Positions 1 to 5,414 of a stretch of 5,414 nucleotides of DNA are shown here, piece by piece (the first letter of the stretch is position 1; each line of letters starts with the position of its first letter). Made by a program: the position numbers and the translations under genes. The stretch covers positions 1 to 5,414 of the forward strand of contig DATCVR010000229.1 of assembly GCA_036566745.1 (NCBI GenBank), read 5' to 3'. The notes beneath the pieces are model-generated. The model saw only the letters and a list, made by a program, of their open reading frames with translations, had not been told where the DNA came from and did not search any database. The stretch is from DATCVR01 sp036566745. Its GTDB lineage: Bacteria > Actinomycetota > Actinomycetes > Jiangellales > Jiangellaceae.

Positions 1-1334
1 TGCCCGATCGGGACGCCCTGGGTGGACCGCCCGCTCTTGACCGCCACCACGGGCTTGGACTCGGCGACCCGCCGGGCCAGCCGGGAGAACTTGCGCGGGT
101 TGCCCAGCGACTCGAGGTAGAGCAGGACGACGTCGGTTGCCGGGTCGTCACGCCAGTACTGCAACAGGTCGTTGCCCGACACGTCGGCTCGGTTGCCGGC
201 CGACACGAACGTCGACAGTCCCAGCCCGCGCGCCGCACCGTCGCCGAGGATCGCCGTGCCGAGCGCCCCCGACTGGGAGAAGAAGCCCACCCGTCCCGGT
301 GGCGGAAGCACCTCGGCCAAGGTGGCGTTGAGGGCGAACTCGGGGTCGGTGTTGACCAGGCCCAGGCAGTTCGGCCCGACCACCCGCATGCCGTGGGCTC
401 GTGCCACCTGGACGAGATCCCGCTGGCGGGCCCGGCCCATCGCCTCACCGGTCTCGGCGAAGCCCGCCGAGACCACCACGAGGCCCTTGACCCCCTTGGC
501 CGCGCAGTCGAGGACGACCTCGAGCACCACTTCGGCGGGCACCGCGACCAGAGCCAGGTCGACCTCGCTCGGGATGTCGCGCACGCTGGGGTACGCGGGC
601 ACGCCGGCCACGGCCTTCGCGCCCGGGTTCACGGCGTACACCGGCCCGGTGTACCCGCCCACCACGAGGTTGCGCACGAGCGCCTGGCCCACCTTGTCGC
701 GCGAGCGGCTGGCACCCACGACGGCCACCGATCGCGGCGTCAGCAGGCGTTCGATCGAGCGGGCCTCGGCGCGGTGCTCTCGGGCCGCGGTGACCTCGAG
801 GGAGTGGTCGGTGGGCGAGATCTCGAACTCGACGTGGACGACGCCGTCCTCGTAGCGGTTCTCCACGGTGTACCCGGCGTCGGCGAACACGGTGATCATC
901 TTGCGGTTGGCCGGGAGGATGTCGGCGACGAAGCGCCGGACGCCACGCTCGCGGGCCGCCTGGGCGAGGTGTTCGAGCAGGACGCTTCCGACACCCCGGC
1001 CCTGGTGGGTGTCCTCGACGAGGAACGACACCTCCGCCTCGACCTCGTCGATCCGCTCGTAACGCCCCACGGCGATCATGTCGTCGCCGGCGAGGAGGAT
1101 CAGCGCCACCCGGGCGTCGTGGTCGACGCGGGTGAAGTGCTCGACGTCACGATCGCTCAGGATCGGGTAGGGCGCGAAGAATCGGTAGTACTTCGACTCG
1201 TCGCTGACCCGGGCGTAGAAGTCGACGAGCCGGTCGGCGTCGTCGGGGCGGATCGGCCGGACGTGGGCCGTGGCTCCGTCGGACAGTACGACGTCGGCCT
1301 CCCAGTGGGCGGGATACTCCAGGCCGGCGTCCAC
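1..1334 (-). CDS. GNAT acetyltransferase / NDP-forming acyl-CoA synthetase-like fusion (Pat-type), C-terminus cut by window edge
   Basis: Seen: 444 codons with no stop before base 1, so only the N-terminal half is present. Residues about 15-175 form a GNAT fold: VRPIRPDDADRL near residue 25, a candidate catalytic glutamate (E101 in AEVSFLVE) and the acetyl-CoA pyrophosphate loop QGRGVG (111-116). From about residue 197 comes a Rossmann CoA-binding domain (RSVAVVGAS, GPNCLG at 320-325), then the start of the succinyl-CoA-ligase-like domain (FSQSGALGT near 351-360, VAVKSGRSTQGVPIG at the edge). The rest of that domain and the ATP-grasp domain would lie outside. Known: proteins with this domain order in actinomycetes include protein lysine acetyltransferases such as Streptomyces lividans PatA, which acetylate and inactivate acyl-CoA synthetases. 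Inferred: the same role here, in the cytoplasm. The start is the GTG giving VDAGLEYPAHWEADV, which fits the family N-terminus, although no clear Shine-Dalgarno precedes it. A GNAT fused to an active acyl-CoA ligase is the alternative. Confidence 0.9.
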   Translation of the reverse strand, partial: MDAGLEYPAHWEADVVLSDGATAHVRPIRPDDADRLVDFYARVSDESKYYRFFAPYPILSDRDVEHFTRVDHDARVALILLAGDDMIAVGRYERIDEVEAEVSFLVEDTHQGRGVGSVLLEHLAQAARERGVRRFVADILPANRKMITVFADAGYTVENRYEDGVVHVEFEISPTDHSLEVTAAREHRAEARSIERLLTPRSVAVVGASRSRDKVGQALVRNLVVGGYTGPVYAVNPGAKAVAGVPAYPSVRDIPSEVDLALVAVPAEVVLEVVLDCAAKGVKGLVVVSAGFAETGEAMGRARQRDLVQVARAHGMRVVGPNCLGLVNTDPEFALNATLAEVLPPPGRVGFFSQSGALGTAILGDGAARGLGLSTFVSAGNRADVSGNDLLQYWRDDPATDVVLLYLESLGNPRKFSRLARRVAESKPVVAVKSGRSTQGVPIG

Positions 1335-1388
1335 ACAGGTGAGGCTATCGCCTACATCTGCGTTGATCTTGGAGGTATCGGCCCATCT

Positions 1389-1407
1389 GCCGGGCGTACC
1401 GCCCAGC
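1389..1407 (-). terminator. Hairpin between ABC permease and Pat-like gene; possible U-less terminator
   Basis: Read on the minus strand, GCTGGGCG, loop GTA, CGCCCGGC forms an eight-pair stem including one G-U pair with a three-base loop. It lies about 40 bases after the permease stop and about 55 bases before the Pat-like start. No U-run follows it, so it is not a classical intrinsic terminator. In high-GC actinomycetes U-poor hairpins can attenuate or end transcription. Position favours a boundary between two transcription units, but a stem this short can occur by chance in GC-rich DNA. Confidence 0.3.
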
Positions 1408-1445
1408 TTCCGCGCGAGGGCTCCACGATCGAGGGGACGTCGGCG

Positions 1446-2324
1446 TCACGACGTGATGTCGCGGGTGCACAGGCGGGCCCACGCCAGCGAGAGGAACACC
1501 GCGATGTATCCCCCCTGGGTGAGCAGCCCGCGGGTGATGGTGTCCCAGGCGATCGGGTCGCGCAACAGGTCGGAGTAGGCGGACCAGGTGTCGGTGAACA
1601 GCCACGGGTGCAGGCCGGAGAGCTGCGGGATCGCCCCGAGGATCTGAGACACGACGGGGATCGCGGCCGTTGTCGCCATCGCCGCCACCGGCACCTCGGT
1701 CAGTGTCGAGACGAACAGGCCGATCGCCGCCAGGCCCGCCATCAGGACGCATCCGTACCCGGCCATCATCAGCGCCCGGACCATCGTGTCGGACAGTTCG
1801 ATCGAGGTCCCCGACAGCAGGGTCACCGGGCCGGTCGGGAACAGCAGCGAGCCGGCCGCCATCCCTACGGCGGCGACGACCACCGCCGCGACCAGTGCAT
1901 ACACCACGTTCGCGGTGTACTTGACCGCCAGCACCCGCCCCCGCGACACCGGCACCGTCAGCAGGTAGCGCAACGTCCCCTGCGACGCCTCGCCGGCCAC
2001 CGCTTCGCCGGAGACCACCGACATGGTCAGGGGCATCAGGAACGGAGTGACGATCACCAGTGCCGAGAAGCCGAGGAACAGCCCGTTCTCGGTCACCTGC
2101 GTGATGAAGCTCGGCGGGCCGCCCTCCGGACCTCCGATCGAGTCACCACCGCCCGACGCGACCCGTAGGACGATCCCGATCACGATGGGCACGGCCGCCA
2201 GCGCCGCGAGCATGACGAGGTTGCGGCGGCGGCGCAGCACGAGCCGCAGCTCGGAGACCAGCAGACCGCCGGTCCTGCCGCGCGAGGCACGCACCGGCGC
2301 GATCGCGACGCTACTCGTCGACAT
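1446..2324 (-). CDS. ABC-2 type transporter permease, six predicted membrane segments
   Basis: A 292-residue integral membrane protein. A basic cytoplasmic N-terminus (residues 1-35, ending in LRRRRN) leads into hydrophobic segments at about 36-55, 82-104, 137-162, 184-206, 212-232 and 268-286, a usual ABC-2 permease topology and length. The stretch SGEAVAGEASQGTLRYLL (105-122), followed by a Pro-Val-Ser-Arg and a Lys, matches the loop after segment 2 in ABC-2 permeases of the NatB/BcrB type (E-x-GTL-xx-LL-xx-PVSR-xxx-xx-K). A Gly-rich external loop lies at about 56-72. It is the membrane half of an exporter whose ATPase is encoded immediately upstream; the two genes overlap by 14 bp. The ATG start follows a strong ribosome binding site. 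The substrate is unknown; antibiotics, peptides and lipids are all handled by relatives. One permease gene implies a homodimer unless a partner lies elsewhere. Confidence 0.92.
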   Translation of the reverse strand: MSTSSVAIAPVRASRGRTGGLLVSELRLVLRRRRNLVMLAALAAVPIVIGIVLRVASGGGDSIGGPEGGPPSFITQVTENGLFLGFSALVIVTPFLMPLTMSVVSGEAVAGEASQGTLRYLLTVPVSRGRVLAVKYTANVVYALVAAVVVAAVGMAAGSLLFPTGPVTLLSGTSIELSDTMVRALMMAGYGCVLMAGLAAIGLFVSTLTEVPVAAMATTAAIPVVSQILGAIPQLSGLHPWLFTDTWSAYSDLLRDPIAWDTITRGLLTQGGYIAVFLSLAWARLCTRDITS

Positions 2325-3363
2325 CGAATCCCTCTCCCGTGAGCGAGACGAACAGCTCCTCGAGCCCGGGCCGGGCCACGATCACCTGGCGCACCGGTAC
2401 GTCGGCGCGGACCAGGGCGGCCACGGCGCGCTCCGCGGCACCATCCGTGTCGGCGCTGCCCGCCGTCCCGCCGGCACCGGCGGCACCGGTGGCACCGGCC
2501 GCCCCGATGTCCGCGGCAACGCTCTGGTCGTCGGTGCGGATCTCGGCGAACCCGAGGCCGGCCAGCACCTCGGCGGCCCGGTGGGGCTGGGAGGTGTCGA
2601 CGCGCAGCCGCGTGCTCAGCGCCGACCTCAGCTCGGCCAGCGTGCCCTGGGCCACGAGGCGGCCGGTGCGCATGACCCCCGCGTGGGTGCACAGCTGCTC
2701 GACCTCGGCCAGCAGGTGCGAGGACACGAACACGGTGGTGCCTTCGGCGGCGACCTCGCGGACGAGATGGCGGACCTCGCGGGTGCCCTGCGGGTCGAGG
2801 CCGTTGGTGGGCTCGTCGAGCACGAGCAGCTCGCGGGGACGCAGCAAGGCGGCCGCCAGCCCGAGCCGCTGCCGCATGCCCAGGGAGTACGCGCGGTACC
2901 GCTTCGCGGCCGACGCCGACAGCCCGACCCGGTCGAGGGCGGCCGCCACCCGCTCCGCCCGCCCGCGCCGCGACACTGTGCGGTCGGCGGCGTCGAGGCG
3001 GACGAGGTTGTCCGTGCCGGACAGGTAGGGATGGAACGCCGGGCCCTCGACCAGCGAACCGACGCCGGGCAGCACCGACGCGGCGGCATCGGGCATCGGC
3101 TCGTCCAGCAGCGTCACCTCGCCACGGGTCGGCATGACCAGGCCGAGCAGCATCCGGATGGTGGTGGTCTTGCCCGAACCGTTCGGCCCGAGGAAGCCGT
3201 AGACCGATCCGCGCGGGACCGCCAGGTGGAGGTCGTCGACCGCCACCTGGTGGCCGAACCGCTTGGTCAGGCCGGTGGTGACGATGGCGTCCGAGCTCGC
3301 CGGCACGGGAGGCTGCACCTGGGCATCCTCCCGCACCGGCGCCGCGCCGACCCGAACGGTCAC
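2311..3363 (-). CDS. ABC transporter ATP-binding protein (BcrA/NatA/DrrA-like)
   Basis: A 350-residue ATPase that powers the neighbouring permease. All core motifs are visible: Walker A GPNGSGKTT (59-67), signature YSLGMRQRLGLA (159-170), Walker B LLVLDEPTNGLDP (179-191) and the H-loop histidine in VSSHLLAEVE (H216). The usual Q-loop position reads SLVEGPAFHPYLSG (103-116), with Glu106 where most families have Gln; BcrA-type exporters show a similar (L/I)(V/I)E-x-PAF pattern. After about residue 245 there is an accessory C-terminal domain ending in LEELFVSLTGEGFD, typical of multidrug or peptide exporters. It carries a Gly/Ala-rich insert at about 284-310 encoded by tandem repeats. The GTG start gives VTVRVGAAPV and overlaps the stop of the upstream LolA-like gene as GTGA; a GGAG more than 12 bases upstream is too distant to be a good ribosome binding site, so translation is probably coupled. 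The reading frame stays open far upstream, but that extension is antisense to or out of frame with the LolA-like gene and is Arg/Gly-rich shadow sequence. Confidence 0.94.
   Translation of the reverse strand: MTVRVGAAPVREDAQVQPPVPASSDAIVTTGLTKRFGHQVAVDDLHLAVPRGSVYGFLGPNGSGKTTTIRMLLGLVMPTRGEVTLLDEPMPDAAASVLPGVGSLVEGPAFHPYLSGTDNLVRLDAADRTVSRRGRAERVAAALDRVGLSASAAKRYRAYSLGMRQRLGLAAALLRPRELLVLDEPTNGLDPQGTREVRHLVREVAAEGTTVFVSSHLLAEVEQLCTHAGVMRTGRLVAQGTLAELRSALSTRLRVDTSQPHRAAEVLAGLGFAEIRTDDQSVAADIGAAGATGAAGAGGTAGSADTDGAAERAVAALVRADVPVRQVIVARPGLEELFVSLTGEGFDVDE
2330..2338 (-). promoter_or_regulatory. Ribosome binding site of the ABC permease
   Basis: Minus-strand GGGAGAGGG lies five bases before the permease ATG at 2324, inside the last codons of the ATPase gene. 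It supports this ATG as the start and indicates that the permease can recruit ribosomes itself, unlike the ATPase, which appears to rely on coupling. Confidence 0.75.
2473..2499 (-). repeat. Three tandem 9-bp repeats inside the ABC ATPase gene
   Basis: Plus-strand GGCACCGGY occurs three times in a row (GGCACCGGC, GGCACCGGT, GGCACCGGC). On the coding strand it gives Ala/Thr-Gly-Ala triplets within a longer Gly/Ala-rich stretch at about residues 284-305 of the ATPase. The unit is nine bases, so copy-number change by slippage keeps the reading frame. The stretch sits in the accessory C-terminal domain, away from the ATP-binding motifs, and is probably a flexible linker. Confidence 0.85.
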
Positions 3364-4541
3364 GGCGTCGCCGGAGCCGTCTCCACGGCTGCGCCCGCCG
3401 CGGCCGCCGGGTCGAGCGCCGCGGCCTCGAGGACGTCGAGCGTGACGGCGCCCGCGAGCACCCGCCCGTCGACGAGCATCAGGACCGAGAACAGCTCGTT
3501 CTGCAGTGCCACCCCGGTGCCGAACTCGCCCGTGACCGGTTCGAGCTCGTCGAGGACCGCGTCGAGGAGCGCCGCAGCCTCCTCCGAGTCGCCTCCGGCA
3601 CCGGCCGCGAGCTCGTCGAGATCGACGTCGTGGAGCACGACCACCGAGGTCCACCCCTCGCCGACGACCGTGGGCAGCATGGCCCCGGCGAGCTCGGGAT
3701 TCTTGTGCTCGCCCGCCAGCTCGGCCGGGTCCACCTCGGTCACCGTGGCGCCCTCGGGCGGGGTGAACTCGTACACCGATTGGTCTGGCTCGTCGAAGGA
3801 CACGCTGGTGAAGCCGACCTCGATCGCCGGCTCACCGCCGTCGGTGCCGTAGACCTGCACCCGCAGCGGCACCGAGAGCTCGGAGTCGACGGCGAGGCGC
3901 ACCGAACCGATCAGCGAGCCCTCTACCTGGGGCCTGACGACGAGTTCGTACGCCGACCGGCCTGCGACCGTGGCCGTGCCGTCGACGTCGACGTCGGTGG
4001 TGGCCCCGACCGCGCCCAGCGCCAGGTCGGCGAGCTCGGACGGCGAGTGGGCGGGTGCCGGCAGGTCGGAAGGGTCGGGGCCCTGAGCGGCCAGGTCGGT
4101 GGCGTCGAGGTGGGAGACCGCGTTGGCCTCGCTGTTCCAGAACCAGAGGTCGGAACCGTCGCGGATCAGGTCGGACTCGGTCAGCTCGTCCTGCAGCGCC
4201 ACCCGGAAGGTGGTCTCGTCGGTGTACCAGATGCGCGCCGTGGTCGATCCGCTCAGCAGCGACATCACCGCCGCGGCCCCGGACTCGGCGCCGCTCCCTC
4301 CGGCCCCCACGTCGGGAAGCGCAGGCAGGCCGACGTCGGCGGACTGGACGACGGTGCCGGCGAAGGGCACCTTCTCGGCCCCGGCCAGGTCGGCAAGCAG
4401 CTGGACAGCACTGCGCTCGGGCAGCTCGGCGTCGGCACCCGCCACCAGTGGCACCGTCACCGCCGCGGCCACCACCACGGTGGCGACACCGGCGGGCACG
4501 GCCCAGCGCATCGCGGGCCTGCGGAACACGGAGGTTGCCAT
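3360..4541 (-). CDS. LolA/RseB-like secreted or membrane-anchored protein
   Basis: A 393-residue protein with a basic N-terminus (FRRPAMRW), a hydrophobic segment at about 14-35 and a possible signal-peptidase site near AGADA (34-38). There is no cysteine in the whole protein, so it is not a lipoprotein; it is either secreted or held by an uncleaved N-terminal anchor. Residues about 102-145 (ARIWYTDETTFRVAL, IRDGSDLWFWNSEAN, VSHL) match the beta-strand pattern of actinobacterial LolA-family/RseB-N-like proteins. The fold continues to about 262 (YEFTPPEGATVTEVD). A further conserved-looking unit at about 285-375 ends in a VLMLVDGRVLAGAVT-like strand. Known: LolA carries lipoproteins in Gram-negatives and RseB senses envelope stress; in monoderm actinobacteria the role of these relatives is unclear. 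Inferred: an extracytoplasmic partner or sensor for the ABC exporter encoded next. ATG 4541 is preferred because AGGGAGA precedes it; an in-frame ATG at 4565 would add eight residues. Confidence 0.88.
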   Translation of the reverse strand: MATSVFRRPAMRWAVPAGVATVVVAAAVTVPLVAGADAELPERSAVQLLADLAGAEKVPFAGTVVQSADVGLPALPDVGAGGSGAESGAAAVMSLLSGSTTARIWYTDETTFRVALQDELTESDLIRDGSDLWFWNSEANAVSHLDATDLAAQGPDPSDLPAPAHSPSELADLALGAVGATTDVDVDGTATVAGRSAYELVVRPQVEGSLIGSVRLAVDSELSVPLRVQVYGTDGGEPAIEVGFTSVSFDEPDQSVYEFTPPEGATVTEVDPAELAGEHKNPELAGAMLPTVVGEGWTSVVVLHDVDLDELAAGAGGDSEEAAALLDAVLDELEPVTGEFGTGVALQNELFSVLMLVDGRVLAGAVTLDVLEAAALDPAAAAGAAVETAPATP

Positions 4542-4545
4542 CGGA

Positions 4546-4552
4546 TCTCCCT
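4546..4552 (-). promoter_or_regulatory. Ribosome binding site of the LolA-like gene
   Basis: Minus-strand AGGGAGA lies four bases before ATG 4541. It decides between that start and the in-frame ATG at 4565, which would place this site inside the coding region and has no comparable motif upstream. Confidence 0.75.
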
Positions 4553-4668
4553 GATCGTTCGTCATCCGGCTGGGTGCGGACCGCCACGCGTCCGCCGGCG
4601 TCGTCGTGCCGGCTGCGCCGCGGGCAGGTGACCGCACCGTTGCCAGCCACTGTGCGCCCGGCCGGCTG

Positions 4669-4703
4669 TGAGGATGCTGAGGACACCTGAGCTCGTCCTC
4701 AGC
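4669..4703. promoter_or_regulatory. Candidate response-regulator operator in the divergent promoter region
   Basis: The 222-bp gap between the divergent LolA-like and response-regulator genes (4542-4763) must hold promoters for both. Within it, TGAGGA (4669-4674), TGAGGA (4678-4683) and TGAGCT (4688-4693) form a direct repeat with 9- and 10-base spacing, close to one helical turn. Overlapping this is a perfect 9-bp inverted repeat, GCTGAGGAC (4676-4684) and GTCCTCAGC (4695-4703), separated by ten bases. OmpR/PhoB-type regulators commonly bind tandem half-sites about 10-11 bp apart, so self-regulation by the adjacent regulator is plausible. Binding is inference. I could not place convincing -35/-10 boxes for either gene in this GC-rich region. 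Confidence 0.45.
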
Positions 4704-4720
4704 CTGCCGACTGCACCAGG

Positions 4721-4735
4721 CCGGCCGGCGGCCGG
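4721..4735. repeat. Short GC-only hairpin upstream of the response regulator
   Basis: CCGGCC (4721-4726), loop GGC, GGCCGG (4730-4735) is a perfect six-pair stem with a three-base loop, ending about 28 bases before the ATG of the response regulator. It could fold in the 5' leader of that mRNA if transcription starts further upstream, or may simply reflect base composition. No anti-structure or ligand-binding architecture is visible, so it is not called a riboswitch. Confidence 0.4.
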
Positions 4736-4763
4736 TGGGGTTCTCAGCGTGCTGCCAGTCACC

Positions 4764-5414
4764 ATGCGACAAGCTTGGCCCGTGCGGGTACTCGTGGTCG
4801 AAGACGAGACCGGGATGGCCCGGGCGTTGCAGCGTGGGCTCTCGGCCGAGGGGTTCGTGGTCGACCTCGCCCACGACGGCGCCGACGGGCTGCATCACGC
4901 CCGCGAGAACACCTACGACGCGATCGTGCTCGACGTCATGCTCCCCCGGCTCTCCGGGTACGAGGTGTGCCGCACGCTGCGCGCCGACGGCAACTGGGTG
5001 CCGATCCTCATGCTCTCGGCCAAGGACGGCGAGTACGACCAGGCCGACGGGCTGGACGTCGGGGCCGACGACTACCTGACCAAGCCCTTCTCCTACGTCG
5101 TCCTCGTGGCCCGGCTGCGCGCGCTGATCCGCCGCGGCACCCCCGAGCGCCCGGCCGTGCTCGTGGCGGGCGACCTCGAACTCGATCCGGCCGCCCACAC
5201 CGTCCGGCGCGGCGAGACCTCCCTCCAGCTCACTCCCCGCGAGTTCAGCGTGCTCGAGTACCTCCTGCGGCGCCGCGACGAGGTCGTGTCCAAGCGGGAC
5301 ATCCTCGAACACGTCTGGGACACCTACTACGAGGGCGACCCGAACGTCGTCGAGGTGTACGTCGGCTACCTCCGCCGCAAGATCGACGTGCCGTTCGACC
5401 GCCAGGCGCTGCAG
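4764..5414 (+). CDS. OmpR/PhoB-family response regulator, C-terminal end cut by window edge
   Basis: The 217 codons present cover almost the whole of a protein normally about 220-230 residues long; the last residues of the winged helix lie outside. The receiver domain (about 7-125) has the acidic cluster EDE (13-15), phosphoacceptor Asp57 in LDVMLP, Ser85 in LMLSAKD and Lys107 in TKPF, so it should be phosphorylatable. The DNA-binding winged helix (about 134-217) shows DLELDPAAHTV, LTPREFSVLEYLL, VVSKRDILEHVWD and NVVEVYVGYLRRKID, the standard PhoB-type helix-turn-helix and recognition helix. It is divergent from the LolA-like/ABC operon, and a histidine kinase gene would be expected just downstream. 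The start is uncertain: ATG 4764 is annotated here, GTG 4782 gives the more typical VRVLVVEDE beginning, and GTG 4749 is also in frame. None has a clear Shine-Dalgarno, so a leaderless mRNA is possible. Confidence 0.93.
   Translation, partial: MRQAWPVRVLVVEDETGMARALQRGLSAEGFVVDLAHDGADGLHHARENTYDAIVLDVMLPRLSGYEVCRTLRADGNWVPILMLSAKDGEYDQADGLDVGADDYLTKPFSYVVLVARLRALIRRGTPERPAVLVAGDLELDPAAHTVRRGETSLQLTPREFSVLEYLLRRRDEVVSKRDILEHVWDTYYEGDPNVVEVYVGYLRRKIDVPFDRQALQ

Noticed and set aside
172..855. Plus-strand open frame of 227 codons rich in Ser/Thr/Arg/Ala
   Set aside because: It is antisense to the CoA-binding part of the Pat-like gene and has no domain features.
1446..1456. TCACG-A-CGTGA inverted repeat at the permease stop codon
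   Set aside because: Only five-pair arms with a one-base centre, too short a loop for a hairpin, and it overlaps coding sequence; likely chance.
393..2168. Plus-strand open frame of 591 codons antisense to the Pat-like and permease genes
   Set aside because: It spans two convincing minus-strand genes and their gap, is rich in His/Arg/Gly/Asp with no recognisable domain, and is the expected antisense shadow of high-GC coding sequence.
3364..3654. Upstream extension of the ABC ATPase frame
   Set aside because: The added residues are Arg/Gly-rich and overlap the LolA-like coding region in another frame; the GTG at 3363 overlapping the stop is the standard coupled start.
2023..3852. Plus-strand open frame of 609 codons antisense to the permease, ATPase and LolA-like genes
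   Set aside because: Low-complexity Arg/Gly/Ser composition, no motifs, and it crosses three well-supported genes on the other strand.
3630..4631. Plus-strand open frame of 333 codons antisense to the LolA-like gene
   Set aside because: His/Gly/Arg-rich shadow translation; the opposite strand has a signal-like N-terminus, a ribosome binding site and a family match.
4566..5312. Minus-strand frame extending the LolA-like gene upstream across the response regulator
   Set aside because: It is antisense to a clear receiver and winged-helix gene, and the good ribosome binding site and signal-like sequence support the start at 4541.

Overview
The window is very GC-rich, with strong third-position G/C bias, few AT-rich stretches and long spurious antisense reading frames. 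It looks like chromosomal DNA of a high-GC actinomycete (Actinomycetota). This is a judgement from composition and protein families; the sequence cannot fix a genus. It holds five protein-coding genes, two of them cut by the window edges. I see no tRNA, rRNA, CRISPR array, insertion sequence or phage gene.

Layout. (1) Bases 1-1334, minus strand: the N-terminal 444 codons of a fusion protein with a GNAT acetyltransferase domain followed by NDP-forming acyl-CoA-synthetase-like domains. This is the domain order of the actinobacterial protein lysine acetyltransferase (Pat) type in which GNAT comes first. (2) A 111-bp gap containing a hairpin. (3) Bases 1446-4541, minus strand: a compact three-gene operon read leftward. 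It starts with a secreted or membrane-anchored LolA/RseB-like protein (3360-4541), followed by an ABC ATPase (2311-3363, overlapping the first gene by 4 bp as GTGA) and an ABC-2 type permease (1446-2324, overlapping the ATPase by 14 bp with its own good ribosome binding site). (4) A 222-bp divergent intergenic region with three phased TGAG-type hexamers and a 9-bp inverted repeat, a plausible response-regulator operator. (5) Bases 4764-5414, plus strand: an OmpR/PhoB-family response regulator, cut by the window edge a few residues before its usual end.

How the genes may work together (inference): the response regulator, probably with a histidine kinase just beyond the right edge, is divergently placed next to an envelope module made of a LolA-like protein and an ABC exporter. 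The shared promoter region carries repeats of the size and spacing OmpR-type regulators often bind. The simplest model is a two-component system that controls, and may monitor, a LolA-like/ABC envelope transport or stress-response unit. The substrate cannot be read from the sequence. The Pat-like gene lies downstream in the same direction but after a gap and a hairpin, so it is probably a separate transcription unit.
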